From CAIQOK01 sp043781315 (GTDB taxonomy: Bacteria; Verrucomicrobiota; Verrucomicrobiia; Limisphaerales; CAIQOK01): a stretch of 20,214 nt of DNA. How positions within the stretch are numbered: position 1 is the stretch's first letter; the number at the start of each line of letters is the position of its first letter. Below, one piece after another: positions 6,729 to 16,277 of the stretch. The notes under the pieces were generated by a model. The model was not told the origin of the DNA. It did no database searches and saw nothing but the letters and a program-made list of their open reading frames with translations. The stretch spans positions 1-20,214 of the forward strand of contig JAYWBR010000096.1 in assembly GCA_043781315.1 (NCBI GenBank), given 5' to 3'. Made by a program: the position numbers and the translations under genes.

Positions 6729-8642
6729 GTGAACTTGCGCCGTCCAGTTCAACCGAACGCAACGGCAGCGTCTTGGAGCGCCGGTCTCCGACCCGGCACG
6801 AACCTCGTTTCATCACCGCCGAGCCGGGTCGGAGACCGGCGCTCCATCGCCAACCACCGGCGGTTTCAGGCGTCGGCACTCATTGTTTGTTTGCTGCTCG
6901 TCGAAAGCGCGTTTTCTCAGACACTCAAGCTGCCACCGCGCGACTCCAGCGCCCCGGACGGAAAAGCCCTCGCCAAAATTATTTCCGCGCTCAGTCTCGC
7001 GGAGCGCGAACATGAAATCGTTTCGCAGGTGGCGGCGGGCAACGTGCCGGCCTTCCTCCGCAAGTTTTGTCCGGTCACGGTGACGAACAGCGTCGGCATC
7101 CGAACCAATGTGGCGACCTTTTTCGTCGCGCCCGACTATCTCGCCGTCGGTTCGGACGATGATTATTTTCTCATGCCAGTGTCACCGGGCACGGCGCAAC
7201 GCCTCGCCGACGAACTGGGCTGCGTTTTGCCGACGCGCAAAATGGTGGACGCGATCTACGCGGCTGCCGAAGTGAAGCTGGCACCCGCTCCGATTCCGCC
7301 CAGCGCGGCGATGACGACCGTTCCCGTGTTTGTCCAACATAACGAAATGGTGCGGACGCAGCGCGTCACGTTTTTGCAGGCGCATCCGCCCGGCGCGCTG
7401 GTGGCCGGACATCAAAAGGACATGGTGATTTCCGCGCGACTGGCTGGCGTGACCAACAAGGTGGCGATTTACGGCTGGCATCAGACGAACGGCGTGCCGA
7501 TTCAGTCGCTCTACCTCGGCCACGCGGCGTCATGGGTGGATTACAGCCAGTGCATTCGCCTTGTCCAAAGTGAAATGATCGTGAACGGCGAAACCAAAAC
7601 CATCGCCGAGGTGCTCGCCGATCCGAAGCTGTGCGGATTGATCAGCGACGAGGGCGTCCTCACCAACGCACGTTATCCGACGAATCTGATTGCACCCGCC
7701 GCCAGCGTGAAGATTGCTCTGCCGTGGCCGGAAAAATTCACGGCCAGTCCGCACTTTGGTGAAATGGTTCGCGAGATTGAATTGCCGGACGACGTGCGAA
7801 TGGTCATCAACGCACCCGTGCGGGAATCTTTCGCGCCGGACAAGCCGGTGCTGCTGATTTTCTACGCGCTGCCCAACGGCAACACCATCGGGCAGACCAT
7901 CGGCAAAACCCTCACGCCCGGTGCTGACTGGCATTTCGACATCCAGCACATCGGCGCGCAGACGCGGTGGCTGCGCGCGACGTTGACCAATCGCATCATC
8001 GTCGTGGCGTATCTCGAAGCGGCGACGAAAAGCTGGCCCGCCTGGCGCAAGACCCATGACGACGCAGCCATCGTCCGCATCGTCGCAGGCGTGCGCGGCA
8101 TTTTTGCGGGAAGCAACGTCGAGGTGGTGCTCACCGGTCACAGCGGCGGCGGGAGTTTGACATTTGGTTATTTGAACGCGGTTGAAAAAATTCCCGAGGA
8201 CGTGAAGCGCCTCGCGTTTCTGGACAGCGATTACGCCTACGATTCAACACTTCACGCGGACAAAATTAAAAACTGGCTCGCGGTTTCAGGCGAAAACCAT
8301 CTCTGCGTGCTGGCGTATCAGGATTATCTGGGGTTGTTGAACGGCAAGACGTTCGTGAGCGAGTCGGGCGGCACCTGGGGCCGCAGCCGCGCAATGCTGG
8401 CCGACCTTGGCGCGCAGTTCGAATTCACGAGCCGCACGAACAACGGGCTGGAAGTTTTTTCCGCGCTGGACGGGCGGATTCAATTTTTATTGAAAGAAAA
8501 TCCCGAGCGGAAAATTTTCCACACGGTGCAGGTCGAGCGCAACGGATTCATTCACGCGCTGGTTTCCGGCACGCCGGATGAGGGCAGGGGTTACGAGTAT
8601 TTTGGCGCGCGCGCTTACACGAATTGGATCACGGGCGATTAG
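6729..8642 (+). CDS. Secreted protein: conserved unknown N-terminal region plus alpha/beta-hydrolase-like domain
   Basis: 637 codons from GTG at 6729, the first usable start after the metG stop. The hydrophobic core of a signal peptide (ASALIVCLLLVESAFSQ, residues 48-64) is preceded by an abnormally long 47-residue leader, much of it encoded by a palindromic repeat (6774-6846). No ATG, GTG or suitable TTG lies between the repeat and the hydrophobic core, so the true start is uncertain. Residues about 70-320 contain conserved-looking segments (PDYLAVGSDDDYFLMPVSP, VAIYGWHQTNGVPIQSL) that I associate with uncharacterised bacterial proteins. From about 360 it resembles an alpha/beta hydrolase, with nucleophile elbow GHSGGG (Ser472), candidate acids Asp499/Asp501 and candidate His609 (FIHALV). 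The substrate is unknown. It converges on the phosphorelay genes with a 21-bp gap. Confidence 0.75.
   Translation: MNLRRPVQPNATAASWSAGLRPGTNLVSSPPSRVGDRRSIANHRRFQASALIVCLLLVESAFSQTLKLPPRDSSAPDGKALAKIISALSLAEREHEIVSQVAAGNVPAFLRKFCPVTVTNSVGIRTNVATFFVAPDYLAVGSDDDYFLMPVSPGTAQRLADELGCVLPTRKMVDAIYAAAEVKLAPAPIPPSAAMTTVPVFVQHNEMVRTQRVTFLQAHPPGALVAGHQKDMVISARLAGVTNKVAIYGWHQTNGVPIQSLYLGHAASWVDYSQCIRLVQSEMIVNGETKTIAEVLADPKLCGLISDEGVLTNARYPTNLIAPAASVKIALPWPEKFTASPHFGEMVREIELPDDVRMVINAPVRESFAPDKPVLLIFYALPNGNTIGQTIGKTLTPGADWHFDIQHIGAQTRWLRATLTNRIIVVAYLEAATKSWPAWRKTHDDAAIVRIVAGVRGIFAGSNVEVVLTGHSGGGSLTFGYLNAVEKIPEDVKRLAFLDSDYAYDSTLHADKIKNWLAVSGENHLCVLAYQDYLGLLNGKTFVSESGGTWGRSRAMLADLGAQFEFTSRTNNGLEVFSALDGRIQFLLKENPERKIFHTVQVERNGFIHALVSGTPDEGRGYEYFGARAYTNWITGD
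6774..6846. repeat. Palindromic repeat element, copy A (in coding sequence)
   Basis: Perfect 24-bp arms (6774-6797 and 6823-6846, starting TGGAGCGCCGGTCTCC) surround a 25-nt spacer. The arms are identical to those of copy B at 15220-15288, apart from the outermost base pair. The element translates as WSAGLRPG...SRVGDRRS in the leader of the hydrolase-like gene. Confidence 0.9.
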
Positions 8643-8663
8643 CCCGGCCGTCGCCGCTGTTCC

Positions 8664-9860
8664 CTAGACTTTCACCGGTTCCAACTGGCCGCGCAGCACA
8701 TGAATCAGGGCTTTGACGGCCAGTTCGATGAACATGAAGGGCTTGGCGATGAAGTCGTTCCCGCCGCTCATGGTGGAGCTGGCGCGGTTTTCAAAATCAT
8801 TCAAGTTGGTCACAAACACGACCGGCGTCCGCTTGTTCAACTCGCCTGTGCGCAGTTTGCTGCACACTTCAAATCCGTTCATGACGGGCATGTCCACGTC
8901 CAGAAACACGAGGTCAAATTTCGTTTCCGAGAGCAGCTCCAGCGCGGTCAAGGGATCTTCCACCTCGACTGATTTCAACTTCGCCTTTTCGAGCGCGAAC
9001 ATGACGGCACGGCGCGAGATGGCGTCATCATCCACCACCAAAATTTTTGCGGGCGGCTGGCCCTTGGGCGCCGATCCGGCCCGGCTGAAAAGAATGCCAA
9101 GGAAATCCACGCCGGACGCCACGGTGCGCAGCGTGGAGGGGTTGATGTTCTGCGGCTTTTCGTAAAGTTCGCGCAGCAGGACTTCGAGGCCGTCGGCGAG
9201 TTGGGCGATGGGTTGGTCGCCGGCGAGTCCGGCATTGCCGGTGAGCGCGTGGACGCGGCGGCACAGGTTACAGATGTGATCCAGGCGCAGGATCTGGTTG
9301 TCGGCTTTGATGATGCTTTGCAGCAGGCTGCGGAACGTGGCCAGCGTGTTGGGCAGGGTTTCAATGAAGGTCTTCTCAATTTCACCCTGGAACAAAGCGT
9401 CGAGATCTTTGGCGGCGGATCGCTTGCCGGCCGCCGCCGGGCGGCCTGCCGGATTCGGGGTGATCTGCGTGTCAAACACGTTGGAGGTGGGCGGCATTTT
9501 CAGGGCGGCGCGGACGACTTCGATGATCTGCTTGGGCGTGCAACTGGCCTTGGAAAGGCATTTGGTGGCCCCGACCTTCCACGCCTCCTGCACGACGTTG
9601 GTGAGGTAGGTGCTGGAAAAAACAATGACCGGCAAATCCTGAAGGCCCGGCTCCAGGCGGATTTTTTTCAGCACTTCAACCCCCGAGACGGTGGGCAGCA
9701 TCAGATCGAGCAGCACCAGATCCGGCTGGAAGGTTTTGATGAGTTCAAAACCGGCCGCGCCGTCACTGGCCAGTTCCACCTTGAATCCGTCCACGTTGAA
9801 CTTGTTGCGGTAAATGTTGGCGACGACGAGGTCGTCTTCGATGATGGCAATTTTTTTCAT
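8664..9860 (-). CDS. REC-Hpt-REC response regulator
   Basis: A 398-residue soluble phosphorelay protein. REC1 (residues 1-120) has Asp9/Asp10, phosphoacceptor Asp52 (VLLDLMLP) and Lys104. The middle segment (155-255) is helical and contains RRVHALTGNAGLAG followed by LADGLEVLL, which looks like the active-site helix of an Hpt domain with His204 as phosphoacceptor. REC2 (272-392) has the acidic cluster VVDDD, phosphoacceptor Asp321 (FLDVDMP) and Lys373 (IAKPF). There is no DNA-binding or enzymatic output domain. The ATG lies 3 bp after the stop of the hybrid kinase gene (TGA-GGA-ATG). A GAGG ribosome-binding motif overlaps that stop, indicating translational coupling. It presumably receives phosphate from the upstream kinase. 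Assignment of the Hpt segment is by motif only. Confidence 0.88.
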   Translation of the reverse strand: MKKIAIIEDDLVVANIYRNKFNVDGFKVELASDGAAGFELIKTFQPDLVLLDLMLPTVSGVEVLKKIRLEPGLQDLPVIVFSSTYLTNVVQEAWKVGATKCLSKASCTPKQIIEVVRAALKMPPTSNVFDTQITPNPAGRPAAAGKRSAAKDLDALFQGEIEKTFIETLPNTLATFRSLLQSIIKADNQILRLDHICNLCRRVHALTGNAGLAGDQPIAQLADGLEVLLRELYEKPQNINPSTLRTVASGVDFLGILFSRAGSAPKGQPPAKILVVDDDAISRRAVMFALEKAKLKSVEVEDPLTALELLSETKFDLVFLDVDMPVMNGFEVCSKLRTGELNKRTPVVFVTNLNDFENRASSTMSGGNDFIAKPFMFIELAVKALIHVLRGQLEPVKV

Positions 9861-9863
9861 TCC

Positions 9864-12344
<2,481 letters not shown>

Positions 12345-12427
12345 AATAATCAACCTGAGCAGTAGGAACCAACTTCACTACGGTAATACATCGGCTGGGA
12401 TGGGAGATAATTGAACATATTTTTTCG

Positions 12428-12476
12428 GCCCGGGCCAGCCGTATTTTTCTGGCCCGGGCGCCGCGCTTTCAGCGCG
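12428..12476. promoter_or_regulatory. Strong double hairpin in the divergent region before the PEP-CTERM gene
   Basis: An 11-bp perfect stem GCCCGGGCCAG (12428-12438) / CTGGCCCGGGC (12449-12459) is followed directly by a 6-bp stem CGCGCT/AGCGCG (12462-12476). The structure lies in the 224-bp gap between divergent genes, about 90 bp before the downstream ATG. It may be a leader structure of the plus-strand gene or of the kinase operon. Confidence 0.4.
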
Positions 12477-12568
12477 TGTGGGTTTTCAATTGCGGAGTCG
12501 TCCGTAATTTCCGGTCAGTCAAAACATTGCTAATTCAGTTTGGGGTTGCTGGGAATTTTCAAACTCAT

Positions 12569-13156
12569 ATGAAAACAAAGATTAAAATTCTGCTCTTCGC
12601 CTGCGCCTTGTTTCAGTTCACCGTGTTGGCCGACCTGTCGGTCGTTGCATCTTATGAATATGACTGGACCGGCGGGAAGCCCGGTTATTCCAGCAAGATC
12701 TTTTTGAATGCGCCGTCTTCAGCCCAGGCGGCGGATGGCGGGAGGGACGCCGACGTGCTCCCCGGTTCTTACATGACCACTCCGTTCGGCACCTTCTCCA
12801 TCATGGATTATGGGTTGAACGCGGCGTTTGGTTTCGGCGGCCTCATGATCTGGGATCAGACGCACATCATCGCCATGGATTTGTTCTTTCAACCCGTCAG
12901 CTCGATCAATAATCCCGCCTACAACCAGCCCGCGATCGGGCATGCCCGCGCCAATACTTTTAATAATGAGGATGCCTTGGAAGTGGGTTCGCTGGTGGGA
13001 GGTTTTGGCCCCGCGTTTTTTATGGACGATTTCACGGGCCACTGGCTCCCCGCGCCGGTGCCGGAGCCATCCGTCTTCGCAGTGCTTTTCCTCGGCGCAG
13101 GAGCCGCCCTCAGCCGGCGGCAAAAAGTCCGGGGGATCCGTGGCGGCGCGAAATGA
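12569..13156 (+). CDS. PEP-CTERM sorting-signal protein of unknown function
   Basis: A 195-residue exported protein. Residues 1-21 are a signal peptide (MKTKIKILLFACALFQF, likely cleavage after VLA). The C-terminus has the three-part PEP-CTERM signal: VPEP (164-167), a hydrophobic helix (SVFAVLFLGAGAALS) and a basic tail (RRQKVRG). Such signals are recognised by exosortase systems that process proteins at the envelope, often linked to exopolysaccharide. The middle (residues 22-160) is rich in Gly, Phe and Asn with no recognised domain. The ATG at 12569 is chosen because the signal peptide begins there; the open frame extends further upstream through the hairpin region. The gene converges on the desaturase gene with an 18-bp gap. 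No exosortase gene is in the window. Confidence 0.85.
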   Translation: MKTKIKILLFACALFQFTVLADLSVVASYEYDWTGGKPGYSSKIFLNAPSSAQAADGGRDADVLPGSYMTTPFGTFSIMDYGLNAAFGFGGLMIWDQTHIIAMDLFFQPVSSINNPAYNQPAIGHARANTFNNEDALEVGSLVGGFGPAFFMDDFTGHWLPAPVPEPSVFAVLFLGAGAALSRRQKVRGIRGGAK

Positions 13157-13174
13157 TTGTGCCGGCGTTCGGAA

Positions 13175-14227
13175 TTAGCGACGACGCGCTTGTTCCTGTT
13201 CGGTCCGCACCGTGCGGAGATGGCCGTAACCCACGAGCTGGCGGCGCTGTTCATCCCACAGCCGGAAGGTGAAGGACTTGAAGCTTTCCAGCAGGGTGAT
13301 GGGCTTGACGGTTTGAAAGAGGGGCTCGGAGTCGTGGCATTTCTCGAGGTGATAGTTCGGAATGCGCGGGCTGAGATGATGGATGTGGTGGAACCCGATG
13401 TTGCCGGAGAACCATTGCAGAACCTTGGGTAGCTTGTAGAACGAACTGCCTTTCAACGCGGCCTCGGCGTAATCCCAGTTCTCGCTGCGCTCCCAATAGA
13501 CGCCTTCAAACTGATGCTGCACGTAGAACAGCCACACGCCCGTGGAGCCTGCCACCACCAAGATCGTCAGTTGAATGATAAGGTAGGCCTGCCAGCCAAA
13601 AGCCCAACAGAGTCCGCCGCCGATGAGCAGCAGCGCGAGGTTGGTGAAATAAACCGACAGCCGTTCGCGCAGCGGTGCCCGGCGCTTGGGCATCCGGTGC
13701 AGGACCAGAAACAAAAGCACCGGTGCGATGACGAACAGCACAATGGGATTGCGCGACAGGCGATAAGAGAATTTTTTCCAGAACGAAGATTCCAGATATT
13801 CCTGCACCGTCATCGTCCACACGTCGCCGGTGCCGCGCCGGTCGAGGTCGCCGGAACTGGAGTGGTGAATGGCGTGCTCCCAGCGCCAATGGTGGTACGG
13901 CGTGAAGGTCAGCACGCCGGTGATGAAGCCCCACGTATCATTGGCCCGCCGTGATTTGAAATAGGAGCTGTGCCCGCAGTCGTGGAAAATAATGAACATG
14001 CGCACGACAAAACCGCCGGCCAAAATCGCCAGGGGAATGACCAGCCACCAGGAGATGGCCTTGCAGAAATACATGGCGACCCAGATGCCGACATAGGGAA
14101 CCAGCGTGTTGAGGATCTGCCAAGTGGCGCGGGACACGGAGGATTTCTGGTAGCGGGCTACGATTTCCTTCCAGGCGGAATGATCGCCCTGGGCGGTGGC
14201 TTTGGTGCTGCTTGAATCGTTCGTCAT
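13175..14227 (-). CDS. Membrane fatty acid desaturase
   Basis: 350 residues, probably introducing double bonds into fatty acyl chains in the inner membrane with a di-iron centre and O2. Three histidine boxes are present: HDCGH (82-86), HAIHH (118-122, in YHHWRWEHAIHH) and HHIHH (280-284). Hydrophobic segments lie around residues 42-80, 162-177, 193-212 and 215-236. The box spacing fits the omega/delta-12-type desaturase family. The start is the ATG giving MTNDSSSTKATAQ; the open frame extends far upstream, but that extension has no desaturase similarity and overlaps the divergent kinase gene. The 166-bp divergent gap to the kinase probably holds both promoters. No fatty-acid or electron-transfer partner gene is adjacent. 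Confidence 0.92.
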   Translation of the reverse strand: MTNDSSSTKATAQGDHSAWKEIVARYQKSSVSRATWQILNTLVPYVGIWVAMYFCKAISWWLVIPLAILAGGFVVRMFIIFHDCGHSSYFKSRRANDTWGFITGVLTFTPYHHWRWEHAIHHSSSGDLDRRGTGDVWTMTVQEYLESSFWKKFSYRLSRNPIVLFVIAPVLLFLVLHRMPKRRAPLRERLSVYFTNLALLLIGGGLCWAFGWQAYLIIQLTILVVAGSTGVWLFYVQHQFEGVYWERSENWDYAEAALKGSSFYKLPKVLQWFSGNIGFHHIHHLSPRIPNYHLEKCHDSEPLFQTVKPITLLESFKSFTFRLWDEQRRQLVGYGHLRTVRTEQEQARRR

Positions 14228-14393
14228 AAAAATTAACTCTATATCGGTCAATTCATCAAAAACTGGCGGACCAATTTTAGGATGCTCAGGCACCATACTA
14301 CGTCGCCCGACCGGCAACGACAACCCACAATGATTTTTATTTGCGCACTTATTTTGCGTAACATCCGCCGTGATTTGCTTCTGAGGTGGGTGT

Positions 14394-16187
14394 ATGAGTG
14401 ACACGCACTTGAATCCCGCAGCGAAATGCCCGCAATGCCACACGCCCCTTCCCACCGGCGCGCTGGCCGGACTTTGTCCCGCCTGCCTGCTCCAACTGGG
14501 CGCGGCGGCGGACACCGTCACGGACGCAAAACAACCTCCGTTCAATCCGCCGACCGTCGCCGAACTCGCGCCGCTCTTTCCGCAACTGGAAATCCTCGAA
14601 CTCATCGGCAAGGGCGGCATGGGCGCGGTGTACCAGGCGCGGCAGAAACAACTGGACCGCATCGTCGCGTTGAAAATCCTTCCGCCCGGCATCGGCAGCG
14701 ACGCGGCATTTGCCGAACGCTTCACCCGCGAAGCCAGGGCGCTCGCCAAGCTGAATCATCCGGGCATCGTCACGCTATATGAGTTCGGCGTGGCGGCGGG
14801 CGTCCCGCCTGCCGTAGATCCGGGCGTCCCGCCCGGCGGAAAGGGCATCGCCAGCACAGCGCGGGTGGAAAGTTCGGAAGTCGCCGCCAGTCCGGGCGGC
14901 AGGATGCCGCCCTCTACGGCAGGCGGGACGCCTGCCGCCACATCCCAGACCCCGGACGCCAGACCCCAAACCCAATTATTTTTCTTCCTCATGGAATTCG
15001 TGGACGGCGTGAACCTCCGCCAATTGCTCCACGCCGGAAGAATTTCCGCGCGCGAGGCGCTGGCCATCGTGCCGCAGATTTGCGACGCGCTGCAATTCGC
15101 CCACGACCAGGGCATCGTCCATCGCGACATCAAGCCGGAAAATATTTTGATGGACCGCCGTGGCCGCGTGAAGGTGGCGGATTTCGGGCTGGCGAAAATT
15201 GTGGGGACGGATGCGGAACGGAGCGCCGGTCTCCGACCCGGCGCGAACCCGTCCGATCAGAACGAGCCGGGTCGGAGACCGGCGCTCCAATCGCTGACCG
15301 ACGCCGGCAAGGTTATGGGCACGCCGAACTACATGTCGCCGGAGCAGCGGGACAATCCCGGCGAGGTGGATCACCGCGCGGACATTTACGCGCTGGGCGT
15401 GGTGTTTTACCAGATGCTCACCGGCGAACTGCCGGGCAAAAAAATCGCGCCGCCATCAACGAAAGTTCACATTGACGTGCGCCTCGATGAAATTGTTTTG
15501 CGCGCCATGGAAAAAAATCCCGAACTCCGCTATCAGCAAGTCAGCGAAGTGAAGACGTGCGTGGAGACGATTGCGGCGACACCCGATCCCAGTAGGAGAC
15601 GAGGCCGCCGGGGGCAGGCGAAGGCGGACGCGGAGGATTTGGTGCAGGCGTTCTTTGTGAAGTTGCTGGCGAAAAATTTTCTCGCCAAGCTGGACGGCGA
15701 AAAGGGAAAGTTCCGGGCGTTTCTGCTCGCGGCGTTGAAACATTTTCTCGCCAACGAATGGGACAAGTCGCAGCGGCAAAAACGCGGCGGCGGCGCGGCG
15801 CATCTCTCGCTCGACTGGCAGACGGCGGACACGCAGTTTCAAGTTGCCGCCACGACCGAGCCGAGTCCCGATCAGGCGTACGATCGCGAGTGGGCGCTGG
15901 CATTGCTGGCCAAGGTGATCGCGCGGCTGCAAACCGAGTGCGCGGCCGACGGCAAGGGACAGTTGTTTGAGCAGTTGAAAATCTTTCTCGCGGCGGGCAA
16001 GGGCGAGTCGGTGCAGATTGAAGCCGCGAAAACCCTCGGCATGGAGGAGGGCGCGGTGCGCGTGGCGGTGCATCGGCTGCGGAAGCGTTATCGGGTGCTG
16101 TTGCGCGAGGAGATCGGCCAGACCTTGAGCGATCCGGCCCAGGTGGACGAGGAAATGCAGGCGCTGTTCGGGGCGTTCGGCCGGTGA
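14394..16187 (+). CDS. Ser/Thr protein kinase fused to a truncated ECF sigma factor, with two palindromic insertions
   Basis: 597 residues from an ATG with AGGTGG 6 nt upstream. Zinc ribbon Cys12-Cys15/Cys28-Cys31 is followed by a Hanks-type kinase (about 68-395): glycine loop IGKGGMGAVY, Lys94 (VALKIL), Glu113, HRDIKPEN (Asp245), DFG (Asp263) and GTPNYMSPEQ. All catalytic residues are present. Residues 134-183 and 275-299 are extra segments encoded by palindromic repeats; the second falls in the activation segment. After the kinase (...VETIAATPDPSRRRG) the protein continues as an ECF sigma factor at DAEDLVQAFF (412-421), then FRAFLLAALKHFLANEWD, and a C-terminal sigma-4 helix-turn-helix (about 540-572, ending VHRLRKRYRVLLREE). 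Sigma region 2.1 is missing, as are the membrane anchor and sensor domain usual after such kinases. An FHA gene follows 90 bp downstream. Whether the sigma part works is unknown. Confidence 0.88.
   Translation: MSDTHLNPAAKCPQCHTPLPTGALAGLCPACLLQLGAAADTVTDAKQPPFNPPTVAELAPLFPQLEILELIGKGGMGAVYQARQKQLDRIVALKILPPGIGSDAAFAERFTREARALAKLNHPGIVTLYEFGVAAGVPPAVDPGVPPGGKGIASTARVESSEVAASPGGRMPPSTAGGTPAATSQTPDARPQTQLFFFLMEFVDGVNLRQLLHAGRISAREALAIVPQICDALQFAHDQGIVHRDIKPENILMDRRGRVKVADFGLAKIVGTDAERSAGLRPGANPSDQNEPGRRPALQSLTDAGKVMGTPNYMSPEQRDNPGEVDHRADIYALGVVFYQMLTGELPGKKIAPPSTKVHIDVRLDEIVLRAMEKNPELRYQQVSEVKTCVETIAATPDPSRRRGRRGQAKADAEDLVQAFFVKLLAKNFLAKLDGEKGKFRAFLLAALKHFLANEWDKSQRQKRGGGAAHLSLDWQTADTQFQVAATTEPSPDQAYDREWALALLAKVIARLQTECAADGKGQLFEQLKIFLAAGKGESVQIEAAKTLGMEEGAVRVAVHRLRKRYRVLLREEIGQTLSDPAQVDEEMQALFGAFGR
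14791..14940. repeat. 150-nt palindromic element inside the kinase coding region
   Basis: The outer arms 14791-14817 and 14914-14940 are inverted copies of 27 nt with one mismatch (left arm starts TGGCGGCGGGCGTCCCGCCT). Nested palindromes lie inside, e.g. CCGGGCG/CGCCCGG (820-826/830-836 of the 14-kb block) and GGCGGC/GCCGCC (14895-14911). The element is 50 codons long, stop-free, and separates kinase strand LYEFG from FFFLMEFVDGVNL. Confidence 0.85.
15220..15288. repeat. Palindromic repeat element, copy B (in kinase activation segment)
   Basis: Perfect 23-bp arms (15220-15242 and 15266-15288, starting GGAGCGCCGGTCTCCGACCC) surround a 23-nt spacer; total 69 nt, exactly 23 codons. The arms match copy A at 6774-6846. 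It is translated as RSAGLRPG...EPGRRPALQ between DFGLAKI and GTPNYMSPEQ. Confidence 0.92.
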
Positions 16188-16277
16188 TTTCATTTTCGTA
16201 TCGGTTGCCCGCGGCGTTTTGGTTTAAGTGATTGCGGCAAACCGCCGCTTTGATAGGGTAGGGCACTTAATTTAACC

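Noticed and set aside
12420..12459. Intrinsic terminator between the divergent genes
   Set aside because: No gene transcribes towards it from either side; the T run precedes the stem on the plus strand.
14228..14749. N-terminal extension of the desaturase frame
   Set aside because: It overlaps the start of the divergent kinase gene and has no desaturase features; the ATG at 14227 begins the normal protein.
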